This document shows, in pieces, positions 49,725 to 59,372 of a stretch of DNA of 64,000 nt (the stretch's first letter is position 1; the number at the start of each line of letters is the position of its first letter). Below the pieces are notes generated by a model. That model did no database searches. It was not told the DNA's origin and was given only the letters and a program-made list of their open reading frames with translations. The stretch is from Bacillus australimaris (GTDB lineage Bacteria > Bacillota > Bacilli > Bacillales > Bacillaceae), in the NCBI RefSeq assembly GCF_001307105.1, contig NZ_LGYN01000028.1, forward strand, positions 62,001 through 126,000. Direction: 5' to 3'. The translations under genes and the position numbers were made by a program.

Positions 49725-51512
49725 TTATAACGGTGTATCAATCTCTATATTTCCGATGAGCCGGTCTGTGGAATGTGCCACCACTTGACTGCGCTCCAGC
49801 ATGTTATGTGCAATCACAGAATGAGTCGAAGACATGGTGCGGATGGCAATCGCTTTTTGAGGGGATACATTGATGATGTTATTCCGCAATACACGAGCAG
49901 AGTCGGCCTGATCAATGAAAATCGCCGTCGGCTGTCCAATCGACCGATTTAAATAGAAGCGGTTATCTCCAATTTGTGGTGAACCATTTTTAATATACAT
50001 CACCACATATAATGAAGTTTCTTCAAAGGAATTGTCTTTAATTTCTAATGCCCCTGTAGTATTGCTGTATACGGCGTAGTTTTGATAGTGCTTAAAGCGG
50101 TTCTGCCAAATGAAAGCCTTTGCATTTCCAGTGACACTGATTGTATATGAAGATGTGAGCTCTGAGTGTCCTTCTTGAATAAAGTGATTGCCATTGATTC
50201 CAGCTTCCCCTTCCTGCACCCAAATCCCTCTGCTGAATTCTTTGAATTGATTATGCTGGATCAGGATATTCGTTCCTCTCACCATGGCCGCATCAATGAC
50301 AGAGTAGACCGTATTGTTTGAAAAGACGACACTATCCGATTGATAGATACGCAGCGAGGCGCTTCTTTGCCGGGTATTCATCCCTGATTCAATATGGTTT
50401 CCTTCTATTAGAATACGATTCGCCATATAAACGGACACAGCCGCATCTTCAAAAAGACTGATTTTATTACCTGTAATGTGAACGCTGTCTCCCCTCACGT
50501 CAATCCCTTTTTCAAACCCCTCAATCATATTTCCAATAATAACCACATTGTTTTCCGTTTGACCAAGTGAGACCCCTAAGCTTGTAATCCCTGCTTTTGT
50601 TACGCCTCCTCCAACTGCACGGATCAAATTGTTGGCAATAATCGTTTCGGTGGAGAAGCCATAGGAGATACTGCTATCTGTATGATTGCCTTCAATGATG
50701 ACACCATAGCCGTTAAAGTTATAGATAGAGCTTGCGGCTCCTCCTCTGACGATATTGTTTCGGATCTGAATATTCAGCGGCTCCTCCATATTCACCGCAT
50801 TTTCCCCATAGCCTTCTATATCAATCCCCATTCTCGGCTCGACCCCGTTTACTCCTGCTCTTTCCAAGAGGCAGTCCTCCACAATGACCCCGTCACAGCC
50901 TGTAATCGAGATATTGTTGCGCCTTGAATCTGTGATGGTGCAGCCAGAAATATGAATAGATGAAGCAGGCGAATACGATTCGACCTGGGGTAATATACCG
51001 TGGGGACTGACAATGATGCCGTCTCCCGTACAATTTTCAATTTTCACTTGATTGATCTCCACATGGGAGGCTCCTTCAATACATATCCCAAAGCCCCACT
51101 CATGGGTTTTTCGTTCAGCGGGAAGCGACTTGTACACATGCTCATGACGGTCCCCTTCAATTTGCCCGCCCCTAATGGTCACATGCTGAACATTGCCTAT
51201 ATAAAAGGCCGCATATCCCCAAGAATCATTTGGTTTTACCTTTATGACAGCGTCTGACGCCATTTCAATGTATATGTGACTTGGCACCCGTATACCCGCA
51301 CCTCGGAAAGGAAAAAATGGATCACCTCTATATACTGCATCTATTAAATACGTGCCGCTCGGCAGCCAGACATGGGAATACCCTTGTGCTTTTGTCCACT
51401 CTAAACATTCATTTAGCTTGACTGTACAATCCGTTTTCCCGTCGGCAATCACGCCAAAATCCAGTACATTGACAACAGGTTTTTTTAGATCAGATTCATT
51501 CAATTCCCCCAA
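49725..51512 (-). CDS. yclG: YclG, right-handed parallel beta-helix protein (pectate-lyase superfamily)
   Basis: A 595-residue protein. The first 130 residues hold the Pectate_lyase_3 opening, NVLDFGVIADGKTDCTVKLNECLEW, followed by about 20 short beta-helix coils of the type xxIxIxxNxIxx (many NN or GN turns, for example IEGNHIESG, ISGCTITDS, IIANNLIRA). No signal peptide is present, so it is cytoplasmic or exported by another route. B. subtilis YclG lies beside yclF too; its function is unknown. TTG 51512 is the start, because AAAAGGAGGGG precedes it by 6 bases while ATG 51536 has none. Confidence 0.75.
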   Translation of the reverse strand: MGELNESDLKKPVVNVLDFGVIADGKTDCTVKLNECLEWTKAQGYSHVWLPSGTYLIDAVYRGDPFFPFRGAGIRVPSHIYIEMASDAVIKVKPNDSWGYAAFYIGNVQHVTIRGGQIEGDRHEHVYKSLPAERKTHEWGFGICIEGASHVEINQVKIENCTGDGIIVSPHGILPQVESYSPASSIHISGCTITDSRRNNISITGCDGVIVEDCLLERAGVNGVEPRMGIDIEGYGENAVNMEEPLNIQIRNNIVRGGAASSIYNFNGYGVIIEGNHTDSSISYGFSTETIIANNLIRAVGGGVTKAGITSLGVSLGQTENNVVIIGNMIEGFEKGIDVRGDSVHITGNKISLFEDAAVSVYMANRILIEGNHIESGMNTRQRSASLRIYQSDSVVFSNNTVYSVIDAAMVRGTNILIQHNQFKEFSRGIWVQEGEAGINGNHFIQEGHSELTSSYTISVTGNAKAFIWQNRFKHYQNYAVYSNTTGALEIKDNSFEETSLYVVMYIKNGSPQIGDNRFYLNRSIGQPTAIFIDQADSARVLRNNIINVSPQKAIAIRTMSSTHSVIAHNMLERSQVVAHSTDRLIGNIEIDTPL

Positions 51513-51706
51513 CCTAAACCCCTCCTTTTCACACATGTCCTCTCGTCATCCTATGCATGTGTAAAAGGTTTGCTTGCACATTTTTCAAATTTTAAATAAA
51601 TTCTTCCAGAATAACTTTCTGGGAATTTCAACTTAAATGAATTTTTCATTTTTTAAGACTTTACGCCTATTTAACTAACATCTTCCTGTTTTAGAATAGT
51701 TTTATA

Positions 51707-51735
51707 TTGACACAAGAACTATACAAGAATATCAT
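51707..51735 (+). promoter_or_regulatory. SigA promoter of yclF
   Basis: TTGACA (51707-51712), 17 bases, TATCAT (51730-51735), 39 bases before the start codon. Confidence 0.7.
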
Positions 51736-51773
51736 TTTTCTCATATCTCTTTTTTTAAGAAAGGATCTATGCC

Positions 51774-53267
51774 ATGTCTACAATTGACCATGATAAAATT
51801 GTTAAAAGTGTTCCTCAAAAAGGGTTTTTTGGGCATCCTAAAGGACTTTACACGCTGTTTTTCACTGAATTTTGGGAGCGTTTCTCTTATTACGGCATGC
51901 GTGCACTGCTTATTTATTATATGTACACAGAGGTGACAAAAGGCGGTCTAGGTTTTGACCAGACGACAGCCAATTCGATCATGTCTGTCTACGGTGCGCT
52001 TGTCTATATGTCAGGAATTATTGGTGGGTGGCTCGCCGACCGGGTATTCGGTTCGTCTAGTACGGTCTTTTATGGCGGAGTATTCATTATGCTTGGCCAC
52101 GTGATTTTGGCTTTACCAAGCGGAGCAACAGCGCTCTTTATTAGTATGGGACTGATCATTATTGGGACAGGTCTTCTGAAGCCTAACGTTTCAAATATTG
52201 TTGGCGACCTGTATTCAAAAACGGACCCACGCAGGGATTCCGGCTTTAGCATTTTCTACATGGGGATCAACATGGGTGGCTTTATCGCCCCATTAATTGT
52301 CGGAACACTCGGTCAAAAAGTGAATTTCCACCTCGGATTCTCACTCGCTGCCGTTGGGATGCTTGTTGGACTCATTACATTTGTGATAACAAAAAAGCCA
52401 AACCTTGGTCTAGCAGGGACTTATGTCACAAATCCATTATCAGCTGCCGAACGTAAGAACTTCAAAATTTACGGGACATTGGTTGTGATTGTGCTCGCTG
52501 TTTTTGCGGTCATTGGCATTCAAACAGGCGCACTCACAATTAATCTTTTTACTTGGTTTGTCAGTGTTCTTGGTGTGCTCATTCCGATTGTTTACTTCAT
52601 TATCATGTACTTCAGTAAAAAGACGAGCGAAGTGGAGCAATCCAGAGTTCTCGCTTATATTCCATTGTTCCTTGCTGCGGTGATGTTCTGGGCGATTCAA
52701 GAACAAGGCTCAAACATTTTAGCCACATATGCGGATCAACGAACAAACTTGAATTTCCTTGGGATGACACTAGCCTCTTCGTGGTTCCAATCATTGAACC
52801 CTATCTTTATTGTGCTGCTGTCTCCAGTGTTTGCTTGGTTATGGGTCAGACTTGGGAAGAAACAGCCATCTACCCCAATTAAGTTCTCACTTGGCCTTCT
52901 GTTTGCAGGATTATCCTTCATTATCATGATCATTCCTGCATACATGTCAGGTCCAAATACACTTGTGAGCCCATTATGGCTCGTTGTGAGCTTCTTCCTC
53001 GTCGTGATCGGAGAGCTCTGCTTATCACCAGTTGGTTTATCAGCGACAACAAAGCTCGCACCTGCTGCCTTCTCAGCTCAAACGATGAGCCTTTGGTTCC
53101 TTTCAAATGCGATGGCACAGGCGATTAATGCGCAAGTGGTTAAGCTGTTTGATAAAGTGCCAGAAACCGTCTATTTCGGTATCATCGGATTGCTTGCCAT
53201 CGTTTTATGTGGTGTCATGCTATTACTAACACCAGTGATTAAGAAAGCGATGAAAGGCGTTCATTAA
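51774..53267 (+). CDS. yclF: YclF / DtpT, proton-coupled di- and tripeptide transporter
   Basis: A 497-residue POT-family symporter with about 14 membrane helices. Signature motifs are the ExxERFxYY element FFTEFWERFSYYGMRALL (residues 28-45) and the PTR2 signature FSIFYMGINMGGFIAP (about 160). A later GELCLSPVGLS matches the second PTR2 signature. It imports small peptides with protons. ATG 51774 follows AAGAAAGGA. A strong terminator ends it; beyond this the base composition changes. Confidence 0.9.
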   Translation: MSTIDHDKIVKSVPQKGFFGHPKGLYTLFFTEFWERFSYYGMRALLIYYMYTEVTKGGLGFDQTTANSIMSVYGALVYMSGIIGGWLADRVFGSSSTVFYGGVFIMLGHVILALPSGATALFISMGLIIIGTGLLKPNVSNIVGDLYSKTDPRRDSGFSIFYMGINMGGFIAPLIVGTLGQKVNFHLGFSLAAVGMLVGLITFVITKKPNLGLAGTYVTNPLSAAERKNFKIYGTLVVIVLAVFAVIGIQTGALTINLFTWFVSVLGVLIPIVYFIIMYFSKKTSEVEQSRVLAYIPLFLAAVMFWAIQEQGSNILATYADQRTNLNFLGMTLASSWFQSLNPIFIVLLSPVFAWLWVRLGKKQPSTPIKFSLGLLFAGLSFIIMIIPAYMSGPNTLVSPLWLVVSFFLVVIGELCLSPVGLSATTKLAPAAFSAQTMSLWFLSNAMAQAINAQVVKLFDKVPETVYFGIIGLLAIVLCGVMLLLTPVIKKAMKGVH

Positions 53268-53270
53268 TCA

Positions 53271-53306
53271 AAAACTGGACATGAGTACCTCATGTCCAGT
53301 TTTTTA
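53271..53306 (+). terminator. yclF terminator
   Basis: AAAACTGGACATGAG-TAC-CTCATGTCCAGTTTTTT, 15 paired bases. Confidence 0.9.
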
Positions 53307-53335
53307 CTTTATTTATCATCATTCTTCATATATTT

Positions 53336-54769
53336 TTAATTCGTTTTTATTGGTACTGTCTCATTTATTTCAATGTTAAAATAATTCACGGCATTGTGAT
53401 AACAAATATCTTTGACCATTTTTCCTATAAATTCGTAATCCCTTGGAAGCTCACCATTTTCTATCCAAGTCCCAAATAAATTACATAAAATTCTTCTGAA
53501 ATATTCATGGCGAGGGAACGATAAAAAGCTTCTTGAGTCTGTAAGCATACCTACGAAAGTACTAAGCAAACCTATATTAGATAATGTTTTCATTTGATCT
53601 AGCATGCCGTCTTTTTGATCATTAAACCACCACCCGGATCCAAATTGAATTTTTGCTTTGGCATCAGAAGACTGAAAATTCCCTATAGTAGAGGCTACAA
53701 TCGCATTATGAACGGGATTTAAATTATAGATAATGGTTTTAGGTAAAAGGTTATCTTTGTCTAATTCATTTAAAAAACCATTTAAATGTCTTGCTAGGTG
53801 GAAGTCAGACATAGAGTCGTACCCACTATCTTTTCCCGTTAACTTGAACATTCGTGTGTTATTATTCCTTAAAGCACCTATGTGTAATTGCATGGTCCAA
53901 TGAAGAGAATGATATTTCTTACTCAAGTGAATAAGAGTGTTTGTTTTAAATTTATTTATATCCTCTAAGGATAGTGTTTTTCCTTGCAGCGCACGTACAA
54001 ATATAGAAGACACTTCTTGATCAGTAGCTGGTGAAAATGGAAATATTTCAAAACCATGATCAGAAATTCTGCATCCATTCGCATGAAAATAATCAATTCG
54101 TGAATGTAATGAAGCGATAAAGTTTTCATATGTTAAAACAACGCCGTTGATTGAATCACCTAATTTTTCTATATAATTTACAAAATTTGATTGTTCAATA
54201 TTTAAAGCTTGATCCGGTCTAAATGTAGGTAGGACCTTAGTTGTAATTCCTACATCCTTACGTATGATTTGATGAATTTCTAAAGGATCGATTGGATCAT
54301 CAGTCGTACATACAACTTTTACATTAAATTTTTCTAAAATGCCATTTGTGGACATGTTACTTTCATTTAATCTCTCATTACAGATATCCCAAACTTTATG
54401 TGCATTTTTTTCTGAGAACAACTCATTTATATTGAAATAACGACTTAATTCTAAATGTGACCAATGATAGAGAGGGTTTCCTATTGTATATGGAACCGTT
54501 CGGGCCCAAGCTAAGAATTTTTCCTTGTCACTTGCATTCCCCGTGATCAATCTTTCTTCTACGCCTAACCATCGCATAGCCCTCCATTTATAGTGATCTC
54601 CATTCAGCCAAATATCAGTCATATTTTCATATTTTTTGTTAGTAGCAATTTCATCAGCTATTAAATGCGTATGAAAATCATAGATTGGCATATTTTTCGC
54701 GTAATCATGATAAAGAACTTTTGAACTTTCGTGATTAAGCATCATATCTTCGCTTAGGAATGCAGACAA
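53336..54769 (-). CDS. uxaC: UxaC, glucuronate/galacturonate isomerase
   Basis: A 477-residue uronate isomerase of the amidohydrolase fold. It has the motifs MPIYDFHTHL (metal His pair, about residue 30), RAMRWLGVEERLITG, NPLYHWSHLEL, TTDDPIDPLEIH and TMQLHIGALRNNN, and LTDSRSFLSFPRHEYFRRILC near the C-terminus. It converts D-glucuronate to D-fructuronate. TTG 54769 is the start: GAGGTGA is 5 bases upstream and the product then opens MSAFLSEDMMLNHESSKVLYHDYA split as in other UxaC proteins. It is the third gene of the minus-strand uronate operon and is AT-rich. Confidence 0.9.
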   Translation of the reverse strand: MSAFLSEDMMLNHESSKVLYHDYAKNMPIYDFHTHLIADEIATNKKYENMTDIWLNGDHYKWRAMRWLGVEERLITGNASDKEKFLAWARTVPYTIGNPLYHWSHLELSRYFNINELFSEKNAHKVWDICNERLNESNMSTNGILEKFNVKVVCTTDDPIDPLEIHQIIRKDVGITTKVLPTFRPDQALNIEQSNFVNYIEKLGDSINGVVLTYENFIASLHSRIDYFHANGCRISDHGFEIFPFSPATDQEVSSIFVRALQGKTLSLEDINKFKTNTLIHLSKKYHSLHWTMQLHIGALRNNNTRMFKLTGKDSGYDSMSDFHLARHLNGFLNELDKDNLLPKTIIYNLNPVHNAIVASTIGNFQSSDAKAKIQFGSGWWFNDQKDGMLDQMKTLSNIGLLSTFVGMLTDSRSFLSFPRHEYFRRILCNLFGTWIENGELPRDYEFIGKMVKDICYHNAVNYFNIEINETVPIKTN

Positions 54770-54843
54770 TATCGTCACCTCTATGCATTTTATAGTTTCT
54801 TTATCCTTCAAACTTATGTTTAGAAAATCTCAATTAAATGAAA

Positions 54844-54875
54844 TAAGGTGTTATTAACAAAAATAACACCTCACT
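54844..54875 (-). terminator. Intercistronic hairpin between the second Gfo/Idh gene and uxaC
   Basis: AGGTGTTATT-6-AATAACACCT is a perfect stem; on the minus strand only a short TTATTTC run follows. It may end most transcripts or stabilise an mRNA end before uxaC. Confidence 0.5.
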
Positions 54876-54878
54876 TTT

Positions 54879-55976
54879 TTAGATCTTACTTAATTCAAAC
54901 TCCGTATTTACGTAGATTGCGTCTCGTTGTGCAATTAAGCATAGTTCTGCGGCTTTAAAAGTATGTTCTTGAGTCATAGCATTTTCAGTATCGTTTAAAC
55001 AATCTAAAATAAGTTCACCAAAGTAAGGGAATCCTACTTCTCCATTTAGAGAAAAATGTTGCTCTGTCTGTTGATTTACTAAGTATAGATGGTCTCCTGT
55101 TTTATCCCTTGCTATGTCTACGTATTTGCGAATTTCAATATACCCATCTGTTCCAAGAATGAATGTGCGCCCATCCCCCCAAGTACTAAGGCCATCAGGA
55201 GTCAGCCAGTCTACTCTAAAGTAGTTTGTAGCCCCATTATCAGCAATCAAAGTAGCATCACCAAAGTCTTCTAATTCTGGATATTGATGATGTTTATAAT
55301 TGCCCACTTTACTATGTACAACTTTTGCATCTTTTGCGCCAGAATAGAAAAGGAATTGTTCAATTTGGTGACTACCAATATCACATAGAATACCTCCATA
55401 ATACTCCTTTTCAAAAAACCAGCTTGGTCTGCTTTTTACATTACTACGATGCGGGCCAGTTCCAAGAACTTGTACCACTTTTCCAATTGCTCCTTGTTCA
55501 ATCAATTGACCAGCAAATACGGCACTCTCTACGTGCAAACGTTCACTATAATAAACAGCCCATTTAAGCCCCGTTTCAGCTGTTTTTTTACGAGCAAGCT
55601 CCAATTGTTCTAACGTTGTAAAAGGGGATTTATCCGTAAAGTAATGCTTACCATGATCTAAAACACGCAGCCCTAAATCACAGCGTTTAGATGTAATGGC
55701 TGCGCCTGCCACGAGCCTTACATCTGGATCTTCAAGAATTTCTTTCTCACTTTTGGCTACCTGTACCTCCGGATATGCTTTACAAAATGCTTGTACTTTT
55801 TTCTGATCATGATCATAAACCCATTTTAATGTAGCCCCAGCCTCAGTTAATCCATTGCACATTGCATAGATGTGTCCATGATCAAGACCTATAGCTGCCA
55901 TTACGAATTGTCCTTCTGTAACAACAGGGGCACTTTTTCCCTTAGGAGCATAATTCATTCCATCACTTTTCTGCAT
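54879..55976 (-). CDS. Gfo/Idh/MocA-family oxidoreductase with atypical active-site motif
   Basis: A 365-residue NAD(P)-dependent sugar oxidoreductase-like protein. The N-terminal Rossmann region is altered (AAIGLDHGHIYAMCNGL; no plain GxGxxG). The usual EKP motif reads TDKSP (about residue 116), keeping the catalytic Lys, and the usual HxxxD helix reads GSHQIEQFLFYSG. The C-terminal sheet domain contains FRVDWLTPDGLSTWGDGR. Its substrate is unknown; context suggests a uronate derivative or glycoside. GAGGAGG stands 8 bases before ATG 55976. Confidence 0.7.
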   Translation of the reverse strand: MQKSDGMNYAPKGKSAPVVTEGQFVMAAIGLDHGHIYAMCNGLTEAGATLKWVYDHDQKKVQAFCKAYPEVQVAKSEKEILEDPDVRLVAGAAITSKRCDLGLRVLDHGKHYFTDKSPFTTLEQLELARKKTAETGLKWAVYYSERLHVESAVFAGQLIEQGAIGKVVQVLGTGPHRSNVKSRPSWFFEKEYYGGILCDIGSHQIEQFLFYSGAKDAKVVHSKVGNYKHHQYPELEDFGDATLIADNGATNYFRVDWLTPDGLSTWGDGRTFILGTDGYIEIRKYVDIARDKTGDHLYLVNQQTEQHFSLNGEVGFPYFGELILDCLNDTENAMTQEHTFKAAELCLIAQRDAIYVNTEFELSKI

Positions 55977-56037
55977 GATTGTTCCTCCTCAAGCTAGCTA
56001 GTTTATTTTTAATACTGATAACTTAAAAGCGTTAGAC

Positions 56038-57204
56038 TCATTTTTTCTCGTAATTTCCTCCAACGGTTATCGTATCGTCTGAAAAATTTTCTACACTGCT
56101 TTGTTTTTCATAAAAATGCTTAACGTTCGCGAGCATTCCTTCACGTGTATAAAAAGGATCGTCTGCTAAAAGAGGAAGCTTCACATGAACACCTAGGTTT
56201 GCAGATTTATAGATGGCTGTAATAAGTTCTAGTGTTTTTCTTCCTTCTGTTCCATCAATTAGAAGCTTCTGGTTACCCTTGATAGCCATTAAAAAATTAT
56301 TTATTTGTCCTTTATGCCCTTCAAATAGTAATTCCGGATATTGATTAAAAGCTTCCTGAATACGATTTTCTAAATCCTCATCATTTTTCTCTTGAGGAAA
56401 CCCATTTTCTTTAGCCATTTGAGCATTTACTTTCCATGGGACAGATACTCTAGCTTTTTCACCTTGAAAAATCAGTTGTTGTTCTTCTCCATGATGAACA
56501 ACAGAACTGGTTACTTGTGCTAAGCTACCATTTCCATAGCGAAGTACAGCAATAGAAAGGTCTTCAACCTCTGCATTATCATGCAAGGTATTACTAGTTG
56601 CTGCAAAAATGTCAGTCGGCAATCCTAACATCCATTGCAACATATCAATATGATGGACAGCATGATTAAGTGTACAACCTCCACCTTCTTTTTCCCATGT
56701 ACCGCGCCACCATAAATCATAATAACTATGACCACGCCACCAAAAAGAATCCACTTGAGTATGAGCGATTTTTCCAATTAGGTTTTGATCAAGTACATGT
56801 TTTAATCTCATAATGGGCGTCATAAACCTGTTTTGAGCAACAACGGATAAAAGCTTCTCGCTTTCAATAGATGCTTTTATCATTTCGTCACATTCTTTTA
56901 GAGAAGAAGCCATTGGTTTTTCTACTAAGACATGTTTGCCTGCTTTAAGAAAATCGATGGCAATGGTTGCGTGCATATAAGGAGGTGTACAAATAGAAAC
57001 GGCATCAATAGTAGGATCATTCAATAACTCTTGGTAGTTAGCGACAACTCGTGCTTCTAGGTTATATTTTGTTGCTGCAGACATTGCTTTTTCAGGATAA
57101 ATATCAGCTAAAGCTACAATTTTACTCATTTCAGGCATTGCAAGATAAGCCTCGATATGGGCAGTTGCAATAGATCCAGTTCCTATAATTGCGATGTTGG
57201 ACAT
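56038..57204 (-). CDS. Gfo/Idh/MocA-family oxidoreductase, canonical motifs
   Basis: A 388-residue dehydrogenase with Rossmann motif IIGTGSIATAH (residues 5-15), EKP motif HVLVEKPMASS (Lys about residue 94) and catalytic helix NHAVHHIDMLQWMLG (His...Asp about residue 185). Such enzymes oxidise or reduce sugar hydroxyls with NAD(P). It is the first gene of the minus-strand operon, 61 bases ahead of the second oxidoreductase. ATG 57204 is chosen for AAGGGAAAG upstream. Together the pair may open unusual uronates or glycosides by a keto intermediate; that is inference. Confidence 0.75.
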   Translation of the reverse strand: MSNIAIIGTGSIATAHIEAYLAMPEMSKIVALADIYPEKAMSAATKYNLEARVVANYQELLNDPTIDAVSICTPPYMHATIAIDFLKAGKHVLVEKPMASSLKECDEMIKASIESEKLLSVVAQNRFMTPIMRLKHVLDQNLIGKIAHTQVDSFWWRGHSYYDLWWRGTWEKEGGGCTLNHAVHHIDMLQWMLGLPTDIFAATSNTLHDNAEVEDLSIAVLRYGNGSLAQVTSSVVHHGEEQQLIFQGEKARVSVPWKVNAQMAKENGFPQEKNDEDLENRIQEAFNQYPELLFEGHKGQINNFLMAIKGNQKLLIDGTEGRKTLELITAIYKSANLGVHVKLPLLADDPFYTREGMLANVKHFYEKQSSVENFSDDTITVGGNYEKK

Positions 57205-57560
57205 ATCAATCTTTCCCTTCTGCAAGAAGATAAATTTTCACTTCTAATAACGAGATAGCGCTTTCAAAAAACTTAATGATTCACCTAACTTATAGATCAG
57301 AGCACCGTTTGTTTTAATAATATTCTAGTTATACTAGTATGGTAGCTCAAAAACATTATAACTCAACCTTTTTTAATTTTGTATAGTTTTTTGAATTTTC
57401 TTTTTAATATCCCACACTTTTATGATTGATAATGACTTACATGGTTGGAATCATCAAGAGTTATAAATGCTCGCAGTACAAATATTCAGAAAAATGAAAT
57501 TAGCATCTACCATTCTAATGCACTTGTATGGTAGTATGTTAGAGAAAGGAGATTAGAATA
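57205..57560. promoter_or_regulatory. Divergent control region of the uronate island
   Basis: A 356-base AT-rich region. A cre, TGAAAGCGCTATCT on the minus strand (57253-57266, 13 of 14 matches), guards the leftward operon. ATACTAGTAT (57331-57340) is a perfect palindrome inside CTAGTATGGTAG (57334-57345). Near the rightward genes, CTACCAT (57507-57513) and ATGGTAG (57528-57534) form an inverted repeat that includes CTTGTATGGTAG. The shared motif CTWGTATGGTAG is the likely site of the adjacent GntR regulator. Confidence 0.55.
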
Positions 57561-58238
57561 ATGAATATTGATTTTAAAAACCAAAACCTCTCTACGAGAG
57601 AACAAGTTTACAATATGCTAAAAGATCAAATATTAAGCCTGAAGCTTCCACCTGGGACAAATATTTCTGAAAAAGAAATATCAGTTCTATTTAATGTGAG
57701 TCGAACTCCTGTAAGAGAAAGCTTTTTAAAATTATCTCAAGAAGGATTGTTAAGTATCTATCCTCAACGAGGTACATTTGTTTCTTTAATTGATTTGAAC
57801 CTTGTGGAGGAAGCACGGTTTATGCGAGAACATCTCGAGAAGGCAGTGATTAGACTAGCCTGTCAGGAACTTTCTGAAGAGTTGATTAATGATTTAGATA
57901 TGAATTTAAGTATGCAAAAAATTTGCGTTAAGAAAAAAGACTATAAAAAAATGTTTGAATTAGATGAGGAGTTTCATAGAACTATTTTCAAACGGTGTAA
58001 AAAAGAAAAAACATGGTTAGTTATTCAACAGATGAATGTACACTTTAATAGGAGTCGCATGTTAAGGCTAGTAACAGATTATAATTGGGATGATATTTTT
58101 TCTCAACATGTAAATATCTTCAAAGCTATACAAGATCAAGATGCTAATAAAGCTGAAAAAATCATGGAAGAGCATTTGAAAATTGCACTTGTTGATAAAG
58201 AACTATTGAAGAAAGAATATCCAAATTATTTTAAATAA
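57561..58238 (+). CDS. GntR-family (FadR/FCD) regulator of the uronate island
   Basis: A 225-residue repressor: GntR winged helix (residues 15-75, TNISEKEISVLFNVSRTPVRESFLKLSQEGLL split) and FCD effector domain (about 90-210, with the metal-ligand pattern DEEFHRTIF and a closing HLKIALVDKEL). ATG 57561 follows AAAGGAG by 9 bases. Its position at the head of the uxuA operon points to a uronate intermediate as effector, as for UxuR/ExuR-type regulators. Confidence 0.8.
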   Translation: MNIDFKNQNLSTREQVYNMLKDQILSLKLPPGTNISEKEISVLFNVSRTPVRESFLKLSQEGLLSIYPQRGTFVSLIDLNLVEEARFMREHLEKAVIRLACQELSEELINDLDMNLSMQKICVKKKDYKKMFELDEEFHRTIFKRCKKEKTWLVIQQMNVHFNRSRMLRLVTDYNWDDIFSQHVNIFKAIQDQDANKAEKIMEEHLKIALVDKELLKKEYPNYFK

Positions 58239-58274
58239 AAATAGGTTGTTACTTATATTTAGGGGTGATGGTTG

Positions 58275-59372
58275 ATGAGGATGACATTTAGATGGTTTGG
58301 AGAAGGAAACGACACGATAACACTGGAACAAATAAAGCAGATTCCAGGAGTGGAAGGAATTGTTTGGGCACTGCATGATGTGCCCGCAGGAGAAGAGTGG
58401 CCAATAGAAAGAATATTAGAAATGAAAAAATTAGCTGATAAACATAACCTTCATATTGAAGTGGTTGAAAGCGTGAATGTTCATGAAGACATTAAGCTCG
58501 GACTTCCAACTAGAGATCGATACATAGAAAATTATAAGAAAACAATTCAGAAGCTAGCAAAGGTGGGTGTTAAAGTCATATGTTATAACTTTATGCCTGT
58601 ATTTGATTGGATCCGTACAGACTTAAATAAAACACTTTCAGATGGCTCTACAGCTCTATTTTATGAACATAGTCGAATTAAAGATATTGATCCGAAAGAT
58701 TTAGTAAATAAAATTAGTGAGAACTCCAGTTTAACCATGCCAGGTTGGGAACCAGAGAGGTTAAACCACCTTCAACAACTTTTTGAAGCCTACAGAAATA
58801 TAACAGAAGATGATTTATGGGCCAACTTAAAATATTTTTTAGATCAGATTATTCCAATTGCAGAACTTCATGATATTAAGATGGCTATTCATCCTGACGA
58901 TCCACCTTGGCCTGTCTTTGGTCTACCGCGAATAGTAACTAACCAAAAAAACATCAGAAAAGTTTTACAACTAAATAGCAGCCCATATCATTGTTTAACG
59001 CTCTGTACAGGATCTTTAGGAGCAAACTTAGAAAATGATTTAGTTTCTATGATTCACGAATTTATTGATAGAATACCATTTACTCATATAAGAAATGTAC
59101 GTGTATATGATAATGGGGACTTTGTTGAAACATCGCATCGATCAAAAGATGGTTCGGTAGACGTTTCAGCCATTATACACACTTATTATGAAAGCGGATT
59201 CAAAGATTATTGTAGGCCCGATCATGGAAGACACATTTGGGATGAGCAATGTAGGCCTGGATATGGTCTTTATGATAGAGCACTTGGAATTATGTATTTG
59301 TGGGGAGCTTGGGATGCTTTAAAAAATAAACATTCTGTACGAAAAGAAGCAAAGGAGGAAGCTGCATGGTAA
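58275..59372 (+). CDS. uxuA: UxuA, D-mannonate dehydratase
   Basis: A 365-residue xylose-isomerase-like barrel enzyme that dehydrates D-mannonate to 2-keto-3-deoxygluconate. Motifs are [24 protein letters not shown] (split, residues 3-26), [35 protein letters not shown] (metal ligands), TLCTGSLGA and [14 protein letters not shown] 58275 is chosen because AGGGGTG lies 7 bases upstream. It overlaps the next gene by 7 bases. Confidence 0.93.
   Translation: MRMTFRWFGEGNDTITLEQIKQIPGVEGIVWALHDVPAGEEWPIERILEMKKLADKHNLHIEVVESVNVHEDIKLGLPTRDRYIENYKKTIQKLAKVGVKVICYNFMPVFDWIRTDLNKTLSDGSTALFYEHSRIKDIDPKDLVNKISENSSLTMPGWEPERLNHLQQLFEAYRNITEDDLWANLKYFLDQIIPIAELHDIKMAIHPDDPPWPVFGLPRIVTNQKNIRKVLQLNSSPYHCLTLCTGSLGANLENDLVSMIHEFIDRIPFTHIRNVRVYDNGDFVETSHRSKDGSVDVSAIIHTYYESGFKDYCRPDHGRHIWDEQCRPGYGLYDRALGIMYLWGAWDALKNKHSVRKEAKEEAAW

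Noticed and set aside
49725-51512. Phage tail-spike interpretation of the beta-helix protein
   Set aside because: No phage genes are nearby and its place beside yclF matches chromosomal yclG.
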